Shown here one piece after another: positions 42,026-51,416 of a DNA stretch of 64,000 nucleotides. The first letter of the stretch is position 1. Each line of letters opens with the position of its first letter. Where the stretch lies: positions 1,178,001-1,242,000 of the forward strand of contig NZ_CP135529.1 in the NCBI RefSeq assembly GCF_032401055.1, in the 5' to 3' direction. This DNA comes from Tardiphaga sp. 709. Its GTDB lineage: Bacteria; Pseudomonadota; Alphaproteobacteria; Rhizobiales; Xanthobacteraceae. The notes under the pieces were generated by a model. It searched no databases. It had not been told where the DNA came from and worked only from the letters and a program-made list of their open reading frames with translations. The translations under genes were made by a program, and so were the position numbers.

Positions 42026-44494
42026 TTACGCGGCCTGGGACGCCTGGCTGCCAAACCGGCGCAGCAGGTTCTCGATTTCCGATGCTGGCTTTGCAGGGCT
42101 GAACAGAAAGCCCTGCACCTCGTTGCAGCCTTCCGCGCGCAGCCAGTCCAGCTGATCGATCGTCTCGACGCCCTCAGCCGTTGTGGTGATGTTCATACTG
42201 CGACCGAGCCCGGAGATCGCGCGTACGATGGCAACGCAATCCGGCCGCTCAATCAGATCCTTCACGAAAGACCGGTCGATCTTGATCTTGTCGAACGGAA
42301 AACTCCGCAGATAGCTCAGGCTGGAATAGCCGGTGCCGAAATCATCCATCGAGATGCGGACGCCCAGCGCGCGCAGTTGATGCAGGATCGCGAGATTGGC
42401 CTCGGTTTCCGCAAGAAACACCGACTCGGTAATTTCCAGCTCCAGGCGATGCGGCGACAGTCCGGAATAAGCCAGCGCAGCGACCACGACCTGCACCAGA
42501 TTGCGGCTGCGGAACTGCACCGGCGAGAGATTGACCGCCACCTTGATATCATCAGGCCATTTGGCAGCTTCGGCGCAGGCCCTGCGCAGCACCCACTCGC
42601 CGAGCGTGACGATGAGGCCGATATCCTCGGCGACGGGGATGAAATCGGCCGGCGAGATCATGCCCTTGTCGGGATGTTTCCAGCGCAGCAACGCTTCGAA
42701 GCCGGTGATGCGGTCCGCGGCCAAATCCACCAATGGCTGGTAGTGCAATTCAAAGTCACCATCGGCGAAAGCGCTGCGCAGATCGAGCTCCATGTCGCGG
42801 CGCTTCTGCGCCTGGCGATCCATCTCGCGCTCGAAGAAGCGATGCACACCGCCGCCTTCGGACTTGGCCCGATACAGTGCCATATCGGCATTACGCATCA
42901 GCTCTTCGCTGGTATCGCCATCGCCCGGTGACATGGCGATACCGATGCTGGCGCCGATCACAACTTCGACGCCGTTCATGTCATAGGGCGCGCTGATGAT
43001 CTCGATCAGCCGCGCGGCAAAATCGTTGGCTTCGTTGGGTGTGATATCGGCGGCCAGCACCACGGCAAATTCGTCGCCGCCCAGCCGCGCCGCGAGATTG
43101 TTGCCGCGGACCTCGGCGCGCATCCGCGCGGCGACCATCTTCAGCAGCCGATCGCCCATCGGATGACCGAAGGAATCGTTCACGTTTTTGAACAGGTCGA
43201 GATCGATGCACAGAACCGCGACATGCTTGCTCGGATCGTCGTGATCCAGCGCTTGGGCCAAACGCTCCTGATAGAAGGTACGGTTCGGCAGATCGGTCAG
43301 GGCATCGTGATGCGCCATATGCGCCACGCGCGCTTCGGCCTTGCGACGTTCGGTGATGTCGACGACAGCCACGAGGAACCCGTCGCGGCCTTCGAACATC
43401 ACGCGGCGGCCATAGGTCAGCACCTCGATCTCGCTTCCGTCGGCCTTCAGGTGGCGCCAGTTGCGATCCGACTGATAGATATCTCCGAGCTGCATCAACG
43501 CGCGCGTATGAATCTCCCACTCGTCGCGCGGCCAGATTTCCTTGAGCTGCATGCGGAGGAAAGCGGCGCGATCGTATCCGTAATGCGCGACAGCCGCGTC
43601 ATTGACGCTGAGAAAATCCATCGTCTGGGCATCGAACACCCACATCGGCATCGGATTGCTGTCGAACAGCAGCCGAAACGAGGCCTCGCGGCGCTTGATG
43701 TCGGTCACGTCGGAGACCGTGAGGGACACGAGATCGCCGAAGGCCGTCGCGCTGAGCCGAAGGTTGCGATCGTCGCTGTCGATTTCGAGCTGGCCGCTCT
43801 GGCCGTTGGCGATCATCGACAGCAGCCACTGTGTCACACTGGGCAGCGACAACGCGTGACCGCCTGCGCTCAGCTTGCGCCACTGAAGATCGGTGGGTGA
43901 TACTTTCAGCAGGCGCGAAGCGCCCTGATTATGATGCACGATCTGGAAGTCAAAAGCCTGGCTGGCGGAATCCCGGATTGCCGCAAGCGACACGATGCCT
44001 TCGTCCGTCGACGAGAAGATCGCATCGACCAGATTGTAGCGGGTGCCCTGCTCGTTGACATAGACGCCGACCAGTCGGCCGCCCCAGCGCGACGCTGTCG
44101 GCAGCGCGAGAATGTCATAGGTGTGAACCAGACCGTCACGCACGCAATGCGCCACCATCAAATGCGGTCGGTTGGCTTGCAGAGCACAGTTCGCGGCTTC
44201 CGTCAGCGCACGCACGCAGTCAGGTGCCAGCACGTCGAGCGGAATGTCCCAGCGATCGTCGCCCAGCCACTGTTGCACATAGCGGCCGCTGCGTGACACT
44301 TCGAGCGTCTCGCCCTCGACCTTCAGCAGGACGATGTGGTCAGCCATACGCCCAAGACTGCCGAGCATCACTTCTTCATAGCCGGGCAGAATTTGGCCGG
44401 GACGAACGGCCGCCCGCCATTTGCGTTGCAAGGCGGGAATGTCGTCGAACAATTTGACGTCCGGGCTTCCGGATAACTGTCTTGCCGCGGTCAC
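42026..44494 (-). CDS. PAS-GGDEF-EAL cyclic-di-GMP protein
   Basis: This 822-residue protein has an N-terminal PAS-like domain (residues 45-130). A further sensor region and a PAS domain (about 280-380) follow with LLFDSNPMPMWVFDAQ. The GGDEF domain (about 400-560) has an intact RLGGDEFAVVL. The EAL domain (about 580-815) has FEALLRWKHP and DDFGTGYSSLSYL. Both active-site motifs are intact, so cyclase and phosphodiesterase activities are both possible. It is cytosolic, with no membrane span. A CtrA-like box lies 53 bp upstream. Confidence 0.93.
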   Translation of the reverse strand: MTAARQLSGSPDVKLFDDIPALQRKWRAAVRPGQILPGYEEVMLGSLGRMADHIVLLKVEGETLEVSRSGRYVQQWLGDDRWDIPLDVLAPDCVRALTEAANCALQANRPHLMVAHCVRDGLVHTYDILALPTASRWGGRLVGVYVNEQGTRYNLVDAIFSSTDEGIVSLAAIRDSASQAFDFQIVHHNQGASRLLKVSPTDLQWRKLSAGGHALSLPSVTQWLLSMIANGQSGQLEIDSDDRNLRLSATAFGDLVSLTVSDVTDIKRREASFRLLFDSNPMPMWVFDAQTMDFLSVNDAAVAHYGYDRAAFLRMQLKEIWPRDEWEIHTRALMQLGDIYQSDRNWRHLKADGSEIEVLTYGRRVMFEGRDGFLVAVVDITERRKAEARVAHMAHHDALTDLPNRTFYQERLAQALDHDDPSKHVAVLCIDLDLFKNVNDSFGHPMGDRLLKMVAARMRAEVRGNNLAARLGGDEFAVVLAADITPNEANDFAARLIEIISAPYDMNGVEVVIGASIGIAMSPGDGDTSEELMRNADMALYRAKSEGGGVHRFFEREMDRQAQKRRDMELDLRSAFADGDFELHYQPLVDLAADRITGFEALLRWKHPDKGMISPADFIPVAEDIGLIVTLGEWVLRRACAEAAKWPDDIKVAVNLSPVQFRSRNLVQVVVAALAYSGLSPHRLELEITESVFLAETEANLAILHQLRALGVRISMDDFGTGYSSLSYLRSFPFDKIKIDRSFVKDLIERPDCVAIVRAISGLGRSMNITTTAEGVETIDQLDWLRAEGCNEVQGFLFSPAKPASEIENLLRRFGSQASQAA

Positions 44495-44546
44495 GACATC
44501 CCCTTCGGAACACTTCTAGCGATACTTGCTATTCGGGCTATCGGGA

Positions 44547-44562
44547 TTAACGTCATGTAAAC
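44547..44562. promoter_or_regulatory. CtrA-like box upstream of the GGDEF-EAL gene
   Basis: TTAA-CGTCATG-TAAAC matches TTAA-N7-TTAAC with one mismatch. It lies 53 bp upstream of the 44494 start. The assignment rests on the motif alone. Confidence 0.35.
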
Positions 44563-44734
44563 GTTCAGCGGCCGCGTACAGCAACAACGCGTGGTGACGC
44601 GACAAACTGGCACAATGGTTAGTTGGCGATTCAGGACCATGACACACGCGTGACAAATCGATCGTTTTTGAGACGTGTTGTCTGCGAGACGGATCTGATT
44701 TTGAAATCGCTGGCGTAAGAAGCGCCGTCGAAAA

Positions 44735-45804
44735 TTAGCGCGCGATGACTTCGATCTCGCCGTCGACGCCGTTCACGACGTTGAAGGGGCGCTCGAACAC
44801 CTTGCCTTCGTTCTTGGCGATGGCGCGGTACTCACCTTCCGCCAGCGTGACGCGCGGGAAGGCGCCGATCGATTCCTTGATGACGTCGCCGGCCGGCGTG
44901 ATCACCGACCATGCGGTGTTGGCCAAGGCCTCGCCGCCCTTGTCGCTCACCAGCTTCATGGTGATGACTGCCGCACGATGCGTGATGGTCACGTCGGTGA
45001 GCTTGCTCGCCTGCACGCGGATGTCGGAGCGCACCACCGAATTGGCGTCGCCGTAATTCGAGATGATATAGTAGGTGCCTTCCTGCAGCAGCACGACATC
45101 ACCGGCAGGAACGCTCGGCAGCAGCGGCGTGCGCTCGCCGCCTTCGAACTGGCTGCCCTTGTAGATCGAGAACGAGATCTGGTTCTGCGGAATCTTCGTG
45201 GTGCCGACGCGGCCCTCGATCCGCAATCCGCCGGCGGGCAGCACAAACGCTTCACGATCCGTCTCGGACTTGATGGTCACCGGACGAACGGCGCTCACGA
45301 GGCCCAGCGCCACGTGCACCACATAGCTGCCCGGCGGCAGCACGATGTTGGGCGTCGCGCCGCGATCCTCGCGGATCAGCTTGAAGGCACCGGTCTCGTC
45401 CGGCCGATCCGAATAGACCCGCCAGACAAGCCCGCTATTGATGACCGGCATATCCTTGCCATAGCGCGCCGTCAGCGCCAGCACGCCCTGTGCGGGCCCG
45501 GTTGGAGCAGCCTGGACCGGCGACGGCACAGGCGGGGCGACATTGGCAACCGGCGGCTGCGTCAGCGGCGTCGGCAACAGGGGGTGGAAGCAGGACCGGA
45601 CGGCGGCGCGAGGCTGATGGCGGGACCCGACGGGACATCCGGGATCGAGCCCGGCGGAACCGGTGCCGGGCGGTCCGAAAAGAACTGTGCGGACGCTATC
45701 CGGGGCAAGGCAACAGCCTGCAGCAGAGCGAGGGCCAGCACCATAGCCAGCCGTCCGCTCCGGCCGGATGTTCGCAAATCATGGCCCCGTGCAGTCATGG
45801 TCAT
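44735..45804 (-). pseudogene. Exported beta-sandwich-like protein, frameshifted
   Basis: From ATG 45804 (GGGTGAAAAGC upstream) the first frame gives a signal peptide (LAMVLALALLQAVALPRIAS) and a proline-rich start, then stops at 45562. The second frame, 44735-45577, carries the remaining 280 residues. The C5 run (G5 at 45580-45584) is one base short: with six C the reading continues STPLLPTPLTQPPVAN. The body has repeated beta-strands (GSYVVHVALGLVSAVRPVTI, PAGDVVLLQEGTYYIISNY), like carboxypeptidase-regulatory or PEGA-type modules. It may be a true pseudogene or a homopolymer error. Confidence 0.7.
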
Positions 45805-46046
45805 GCTTTTCACCCAAAACGCGACAAATTCAAGCCTTGACGCGGCTGTCCCGCCGCCAGACCCACAATCGCGTGAGGTTCCCCATGAACCGGTGTACCG
45901 TGCGGTAACGGGTCGCTCTGCAGTCACATTTGGTGCCTAAATCTCGCAAACGCGACATAAATCATGAATTAGCTACCGTCTGGAATGATGGCGTTGCTGC
46001 ATTTAATATCGGCGGCGTCGAGGAGCTTGGTGTGCTGGAGATTTTG

Positions 46047-47084
46047 ATGGGGCGCGGCCAGAATGGCGCGAACGGTCGCGACAAGCCTGGTTTGGGAAGC
46101 GTTCGACGTCCGATCATCGGTCTGGCGCTCGGCGGTGGTGCGGCGCGCGGTTTCGCCCATATCGGCATCCTCCGCACTTTGCTTGCCCATGGCATTGTCC
46201 CGAACGTCGTGGTGGGCACGTCGATCGGTGCCGTAGTTGGCGGATCCTACGCCGCCGGCCACCTTGATACGCTCGAGGAATGGGCCCGCGGTCTGCAACC
46301 CCGCAATATTCTCAGCTATCTCGACATCCGCCTGAACGGTTCCGGCTTGATTGGCGGCAACAAGCTGGCCGCGCAGCTCGAGGCATCGCTGGGCCATACA
46401 CTGATCGAGGATCTCCCGCTGAAATTCGCCAGCGTCGCCACCGAGGTGCGTACCGGCCATGAAATCTGGCTGACTCATGGTCGCCTGGTCGATGCGATGC
46501 GTGCGTCCTACGCGCTGCCGGGCATCTTCTCGCCGGTTCTGGTCGGCGATCGCTGGCTGGTCGATGGCGCGCTGGTCAATCCGGTGCCGGTATCGGCGGC
46601 GCGTGCTCTGGGCGCCGAGATCGTCATCGCAGCCAATCTCAGCAATGATGTATTTGGCCATTCGACCACGATTTTCGACCATGGCACGGGACCGGAAGTG
46701 GCCGAGCCCATCATCGAAGTCGAAGAACCGAAGCGCGGTTTCAGCAAGTTCTTCTCGGCGGAGCGCACCATGAAACGCGAATTCTTTGGCGGCGGCGGAC
46801 GACCGGGTATCTCTACCGTAATGGTCGATGCCTTCAACATCATGCAGGACCGCATCACCCGCGCGCGCCTTGCCGGCGATCCGCCGGATCTCCTGATCGC
46901 ACCACGCGTTGGCCGCATTGGCTGGTTCGATTTCCACCGCGCCGAAGAAATGATCACGCTCGGCGCGCGTGCCGCAGAGCGCGCTGTCGAGTCCATTCAA
47001 GAGGCGATCGAAATCCTCGCCCCCGAAGTGGCAAACTCGCCTGCGCCCGTCGTTGCGCAGAAGCCGACCACTTCGCAGAGCTGA
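46047..47084 (+). CDS. Patatin-like phospholipase (RssA/YchK type)
   Basis: The 345-residue product starts at ATG 46047, with GGAG seven bases before. Oxyanion motif GGGAARG at 29-35, nucleophile GTSIG (Ser59) and the DGA dyad (Asp173) are intact. The enzyme is cytosolic, without signal, of the bacterial RssA-like patatin family. The substrate lipid is unknown. An upstream in-frame extension from 45930 looks non-coding. Confidence 0.9.
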   Translation: MGRGQNGANGRDKPGLGSVRRPIIGLALGGGAARGFAHIGILRTLLAHGIVPNVVVGTSIGAVVGGSYAAGHLDTLEEWARGLQPRNILSYLDIRLNGSGLIGGNKLAAQLEASLGHTLIEDLPLKFASVATEVRTGHEIWLTHGRLVDAMRASYALPGIFSPVLVGDRWLVDGALVNPVPVSAARALGAEIVIAANLSNDVFGHSTTIFDHGTGPEVAEPIIEVEEPKRGFSKFFSAERTMKREFFGGGGRPGISTVMVDAFNIMQDRITRARLAGDPPDLLIAPRVGRIGWFDFHRAEEMITLGARAAERAVESIQEAIEILAPEVANSPAPVVAQKPTTSQS

Positions 47085-47095
47085 GCGCGGCGGGC

Positions 47096-47524
47096 TCAGG
47101 CAGTCGCAATATATTCGCGCAGCGCTTCCTGTTCGCGTTCGAATTCACGCAAGCGAAATTTGACGACGTCACCGATCGAGATCAGGCCAACGACCTTTTC
47201 GTCTTCGATAACGGGCAGATGCCTGAATTTTCCGGTCGTCATCTTTTCCATGATTGCACCGACCGTATCGGACGGTTTGCAGCCAATGACCTTGTGCGTC
47301 ATCACGGCGCTCACGTCTTCATCCAGTGCCGCGGCGCCGCGCTCTCCAATCACCCGCACGATATCACGCTCGGACAGGATACCATCGATGTGGTGATGGC
47401 TCATCACCAGCACGGCACCTATTTTTCGCTGTGACAGCAGCTGCACCACCGACGAGACCTTATCGCTCGGCGAGACGCTGATGATCTGGTGGCCTTTGGA
47501 ATCGAGAATTGCACGTACCGTCAT
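47096..47524 (-). CDS. CBS-domain protein
   Basis: The 142-residue protein has two CBS motifs (DKVSSVVQLLSQRKIGAVLV and SDTVGAIMEKMTTGKFRHLP), the usual adenosine-nucleotide sensor module. No other domain is attached. It is convergent with the patatin gene, 11 bp apart. Confidence 0.9.
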   Translation of the reverse strand: MTVRAILDSKGHQIISVSPSDKVSSVVQLLSQRKIGAVLVMSHHHIDGILSERDIVRVIGERGAAALDEDVSAVMTHKVIGCKPSDTVGAIMEKMTTGKFRHLPVIEDEKVVGLISIGDVVKFRLREFEREQEALREYIATA

Positions 47525-47761
47525 TGTCGCCTCCTAAGTCGACCATGCCCTTTGTCGGGCGCGGTCTTTCATTCTTGGGTCGTCAGACAGACGCAGTGTA
47601 ACAGCGCAGTTCAACAGTCGTTCAGATGTGGTGACCGAACTGACACACCGTTCGCGCCGGGAACGGAATCGACCTCAAGGGCCGAACCTGCCAACGTGAG
47701 TCACCTGTCGAATACATAAGATGGATCAAATGCGTCGGCCTCGCAAGAAGCCGGTACACGC

Positions 47762-48544
47762 TCAATGCAGGTCGGACATGTCCGGAGACGATGTCTGCGA
47801 ACCCGTGCGCTGCAACCTCGGAATGGGATCGAACAGCGAGAATAGCAGCAGCCCGGCGAAGAAGCCGCCGATATGCGCCTGCCATGCAACGCTCGCCCCG
47901 TCTGCACCGATCGCAATCGAGCCAACGCCAAAGATGATATTGACGCCGAACCAGACCGCCAGAAATCCGATCACGCGCGGATCGCGCAATGAACGCAACA
48001 GCGGAAGCGCCGGCACGCGCGCCGCTTCATCGGCATCGCCGCGGTTGAACGACAGGAAGCTGCCGCGCACGAAGGCAAAACGGATGGCCGCGGCCATGGC
48101 GCCGGAGACCGAAGCCGAGGCGCCGATCATCGGGGCGAGCGCGTGTTCATGGGTAACCAGATGCGCAGCGGCGCCAGCCACCGCCGTCACCGCCATGAAG
48201 ATGAAGAAGCGGACCGCGCCGAAGCGCCGCGCCAGCGCGCTGCCGAACGGCAGCAGCCACAACACATTGAAGCCGATATGGCTGAGATTGGCATGCAACA
48301 GGGAGTAAGTGACGAAACTCCAGACCTTGGCGCCATTGCCGCCGGGAAACGGCATGGACAGCAGCGTTTGGTCGTAGCGCTTCGGAATGAAACCGAAGAC
48401 CTCAATGGTCCAGTATTCCAGATCCACCGGCAGCAGCATGCGGACGATGTGGATCACGGCGAGCAACCCGACATAGGCCGTCAGCGCCGCCGGCAGGGTC
48501 AGGATCGGTTCACGCGGAGGAGCGGGGGAATCCAATGTGTCCAA
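47762..48544 (-). CDS. Rhomboid-family intramembrane serine protease
   Basis: The 260-residue protein has six membrane spans and the rhomboid motifs: HANLSHIGFNVLWLLPFGSA (histidine region), GASASVSGAM with the catalytic Ser, and WQAHIGGFFAG with the catalytic His. The start codon is TTG 48544 and is not certain. The substrate is unknown. Confidence 0.88.
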   Translation of the reverse strand: MDTLDSPAPPREPILTLPAALTAYVGLLAVIHIVRMLLPVDLEYWTIEVFGFIPKRYDQTLLSMPFPGGNGAKVWSFVTYSLLHANLSHIGFNVLWLLPFGSALARRFGAVRFFIFMAVTAVAGAAAHLVTHEHALAPMIGASASVSGAMAAAIRFAFVRGSFLSFNRGDADEAARVPALPLLRSLRDPRVIGFLAVWFGVNIIFGVGSIAIGADGASVAWQAHIGGFFAGLLLFSLFDPIPRLQRTGSQTSSPDMSDLH

Positions 48545-48658
48545 GGGAATAACGGCCTGTCAGCAGCTCTGGCGAGCGATGCCCCAGATAGTCGGCTTTG
48601 CCGGTGCGGTGCAAGCTCAGGATCGCCGCAGGACTGCAAACCCGCCTGAAAAGAAAAA

Positions 48659-48685
48659 GGGAGAGCCTCTGAGAAAGGCTCTCCC
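48659..48685 (-). terminator. Strong terminator with no obvious gene
   Basis: GGGAGAGCCT-CTGAGAA-AGGCTCTCCC is a 10-bp stem. On the minus strand it is followed by CTTTTTCTTTTC at 48650-48658. No minus-strand gene ends here, so the terminator may belong to a small RNA starting near 48880. Confidence 0.65.
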
Positions 48686-48885
48686 GGGTCCGTCTTGATC
48701 TTTTCCCGCGGATGGATGTCCCGGTGTGCCGGACAAGCCGACATCCCCACCCCTCCCCGCGTGACGACCAATTCTGTTTTCAGCCACCTGTTTATCGAAG
48801 CGCGTCACGAACTGCTGGAGACAGTCCGCTCCGCTCTGGAGTGAGGAGAAGACTACCGGTTATCCCCGCGATGCCAAGCGCATGC

Positions 48886-48901
48886 TTAATTCAAAGTTAA
48901 C
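48886..48901. promoter_or_regulatory. Perfect CtrA box
   Basis: TTAA-TTCAAAG-TTAAC matches the TTAA-N7-TTAAC consensus exactly. It lies 224 bp upstream of the PAS gene at 49125 and could also serve a minus-strand transcript. Confidence 0.55.
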
Positions 48902-49124
48902 GACGCGGCGGTGGCCTTGGCCAGAAATCAGACGGTTAATGAGATCCTTAAAATCATAGTAAATTTAACCTTAGCTTCTGATACCCGCCCGAACACGGTG
49001 GAAAACGCGCGTTCGGCATGGACGCTGCAATGACTGATCTGCACAACATGTAGCGGCGAGCGATGGATGGATTCGGGACAGAAATGTCCCCGATCCACTG
49101 CAAGCCGGGTCAGGGATCAGGCGA

Positions 49125-49682
49125 ATGAAACATCCATCCAGCCGCGCGTTCTTCGCCTATTGGGACGACAAGCGCGGTTTTGCCCGCGCTCCCGATCGGA
49201 GTGAGCTGGAACCCGGCCCGGTGCGCGAGTTGCTCGGTGACATCTTCGTGCTGTCCTGTGACCAGCCCGTCGAATTCCCGTTCCGGGTGGCCGGCACAAG
49301 AGTTTGTGCCCTGCTCGGCCGCGACCTGAAGAACCAAGCGTTTCCGTTGCTGTTCGCGCCCGAGTGCCGCGATGAGATCCGGGACATGATCACCGTCGTA
49401 TCCGAGGAACAGCTCGTCGCCGTCGCGGGCGTGACCGCAATGACCGAATTCGGTCAGAAGGCGCATCTGGAACTGCTGTTGCTGCCGTTCGCGGCGCGCG
49501 CGCATTCCCCCATCAGCCTGACCGGCCTACTGGCGCCGATGTATGAAGTCCGCGGCCGGCTCGGCGCATTCCAGCTGACCTCGTTCCGCTATCTCGCCCA
49601 CCAGCCGCAGCGCTTTGCGCCGCGCGCCCTGCGCAAGCTGCAGGCTGCCCGCGGCCTGATGGTCTATGAAGGGCTGCGCTAA
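49125..49682 (+). CDS. PAS-domain protein (PAS_5 / DUF1488-like)
   Basis: The 185-residue protein is one PAS-like domain (about 15-140), with FFAYWDDKRG and PFRVAGTRVCALLGRDLKNQ. The tail includes LTSFRYLAHQPQRFAP. The PAS_5 family is a stand-alone cytosolic sensor common in Alphaproteobacteria. It precedes a PilZ protein and is near two CtrA-like boxes, so it may take part in motility or polarity control. Confidence 0.82.
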   Translation: MKHPSSRAFFAYWDDKRGFARAPDRSELEPGPVRELLGDIFVLSCDQPVEFPFRVAGTRVCALLGRDLKNQAFPLLFAPECRDEIRDMITVVSEEQLVAVAGVTAMTEFGQKAHLELLLLPFAARAHSPISLTGLLAPMYEVRGRLGAFQLTSFRYLAHQPQRFAPRALRKLQAARGLMVYEGLR

Positions 49683-49761
49683 ACAGCCTTCGATGCGCCT
49701 CGCTCACTGTAGGTGTCGCACAGAACATGCACGCCGCCTGGTTGCGCCACATTGGTATTTG

Positions 49762-49777
49762 CTAACGCGGCATTAAC
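49762..49777. promoter_or_regulatory. CtrA-like box upstream of PilZ gene
   Basis: CTAA-CGCGGCA-TTAAC, one mismatch from TTAA-N7-TTAAC, lies 36 bp upstream of the PilZ start at 49814. This is the spacing expected for a minus-35-overlapping site. Confidence 0.45.
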
Positions 49778-49813
49778 CCTGTGGGCCGTAGGGTCGGTCG
49801 AAACTCGACCTGT

Positions 49814-50446
49814 ATGACCGGCACAGCACTGATGGCGTTCGCGCAAACAAAATCGATTCTTCCGTCTGCAGAAGAACGCCGTCGCTTTCAGCGGGTGAAA
49901 GTGCACCTGCTTGGCCGCTATATGCTGCCGGATCGCCGCGAGTTTCCGTGTCAGGTCATCAATATGTCGCCCGGCGGCCTCGCGCTGCTCGGTCCCGGCA
50001 TCGGCAATGTGGGCGACCGCGTCATCGCCTATCTCGACCATATCGGCCGTGTCGAAGGTAAGATAACCCGGATCATCGACAACGGCTTCGCCATGACCGT
50101 GGGTGCGACGCCGCGCAAACGGGACAAGCTGGCCGCCCAGCTGACCTGGCTCGCCAACCGCGACATTCTCAATCTGCCGGAAGACCGCCGCCACGACCGT
50201 ATCGTGCCGCGCAATCCGATGGTGCTCCTCACCCTCGAGGATGGCGTCCAGATGAACGGCCGCATTATCGACCTGTCGCTGTCCGGCGCCGCCATTGCGG
50301 CAGAGAAGCGTCCGCCGCTGAACTCGATTGTCATGCTCGGCCGAATCCAGTCCCGTGTGGTCCGCCATCTCGAAGAAGGCTTCGCTCTGGAGTTCTTCCA
50401 CGAGCAGTTGGCAGAGACGCTCGAAGACAGCGTCAACGCCCGGTAA
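49814..50446 (+). CDS. PilZ-domain protein with two PilZ modules
   Basis: The 210-residue product starts at ATG 49814. The first PilZ domain has ERRRFQRVKVHLLGRY and NMSPGGLAL. The second has RRHDRIVPRNP and IIDLSLSGAAIAA. The RxxxR and (D/N)xSxxG pattern is kept in both, so it probably binds cyclic di-GMP, perhaps made or degraded by the GGDEF-EAL protein at 42026. It is a good candidate motility effector. Confidence 0.87.
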   Translation: MTGTALMAFAQTKSILPSAEERRRFQRVKVHLLGRYMLPDRREFPCQVINMSPGGLALLGPGIGNVGDRVIAYLDHIGRVEGKITRIIDNGFAMTVGATPRKRDKLAAQLTWLANRDILNLPEDRRHDRIVPRNPMVLLTLEDGVQMNGRIIDLSLSGAAIAAEKRPPLNSIVMLGRIQSRVVRHLEEGFALEFFHEQLAETLEDSVNAR

Positions 50447-50777
50447 ACGGCCGAACGCCTCCGATCCCGGTTTTCGAATGGCCCGAAGGCCCTATCCGCG
50501 TCCGCGGATACCGTTGCGCGTCCTCTGCACTCTATCGCGAGCGGTTAATTTCACGCCGCTTTGCGCACGCAAGTTCCTGAATTGCAGCATTCAAGCCATT
50601 AACGCGTAAAATTTGAATCAAATGCAATTAGCTAAAATTTGAATCGAATTCGATTCAAGTATAGTTTGAATTCGCCGCTCCTTTTACTTGTAATCGCTTC
50701 AATTGTACTTGAGCGATTTAGCGGCGACGAAAATCCTTTGTGCGAAACATGGTCCCAACAAGAAAACGGGGGCCACA
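50447..50777. other. AT-rich regulatory region upstream of the BTLCP gene
   Basis: About 330 bp without a gene. Apart from the repeats at 50612-50671 there is AT-rich DNA that must hold the promoter of the 50778 gene. Confidence 0.4.
50612..50671. repeat. TTTGAAT repeats with a 20-bp perfect palindrome
   Basis: TTTGAAT occurs at 50612, 50638 and 50665 (spacing 26 and 27 bases). TTGAATCGAATTCGATTCAA at 50639-50658 is a perfect 20-bp palindrome. The set lies 107-166 bp upstream of the BTLCP start and looks like a multi-site operator. The regulator is unknown. Confidence 0.45.
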
Positions 50778-51401
50778 ATGTTTGGTAACAAGGGGCGATA
50801 CTTCGGACTGGCCGTTTTAGCAGTCCTTCTTGGAGTGACTTCGTCGGCACGTGCCGGCAACGAAAAACTCTACGCAAGCCTGGGCGACAGCACGCGCGCA
50901 CCGATCGGATGGGTCGAATTCTGTTCAGATAATCCCGTCGACTGCCGCAGCGGCGCGACGCAGCCACGCGACATCGTCATCACGCAGACTGCGTGGAAGG
51001 ATCTGGTGCGGGTCAATCGCTGGGTCAACGAGACCATCAAGCCGATGACCGACATGGATCATTGGGGCGTCATCGAGAAGTGGTCGCTGCCATCAGACGG
51101 TTACGGCGACTGCGAGGACTATGTGCTCCTGAAGCGCAAGATGCTGATCGAAGCGGGCTGGCCACGCGAGGCGCTGCTGATCACCGTGGTGCGCGACAAG
51201 AAGGGCGACGGTCACGCGGTGCTCACGGTGAAGACGGACAAGGGCGAATACGTTCTGGACAACCAGAATGAGAACGTCCTCGCATGGACCGAGACCGGCT
51301 ACCGCTTCGTCAAACGCCAGTCACAGAGCGATCCGAATGTGTGGGTCTCGCTCGGCGACAACCGTCCTGCGGTGGCTACGGCCAGCGCGCGGGATCGCTA
51401 A
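50778..51401 (+). CDS. Transglutaminase-like cysteine protease (BTLCP)
   Basis: The 207-residue protein from ATG 50778 has a signal peptide ending at ARA-GN. The transglutaminase-like domain has GDCEDYVLLKRKMLIEAGWP (catalytic Cys), KGDGHAVLTVKTD (His) and VLDNQNENV (Asp). Bacterial BTLCPs are periplasmic; the LapG group cleaves adhesins under c-di-GMP control, and this one is shorter and of unknown substrate. It is plausibly linked to the nearby PilZ and GGDEF-EAL genes. Confidence 0.87.
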   Translation: MFGNKGRYFGLAVLAVLLGVTSSARAGNEKLYASLGDSTRAPIGWVEFCSDNPVDCRSGATQPRDIVITQTAWKDLVRVNRWVNETIKPMTDMDHWGVIEKWSLPSDGYGDCEDYVLLKRKMLIEAGWPREALLITVVRDKKGDGHAVLTVKTDKGEYVLDNQNENVLAWTETGYRFVKRQSQSDPNVWVSLGDNRPAVATASARDR

Positions 51402-51416
51402 ACAACACGAATTGGA

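Larger units (their letters stand above)
48545..49124. other. 580-bp region without a gene
   Basis: No supported coding region. It holds a terminator (48659-48685), a C-rich 19-mer (48741-48759) also present at 51433, and a CtrA box (48886-48901). A further TTAA-N8-TTAA lies at 48936-48951. A minus-strand transcript ending at the terminator is possible, which could be a small RNA. Confidence 0.4.

Noticed and set aside
48617-48808. Minus-strand 63-codon gene
   Set aside because: Its C-terminal part runs through the terminator stem and it has no ribosome-binding site. A non-coding RNA or nothing is more likely.
48655-48885. 6S RNA
   Set aside because: Size and terminator would fit, but the required long closed helix with a central bubble is not visible, so the name is not given.
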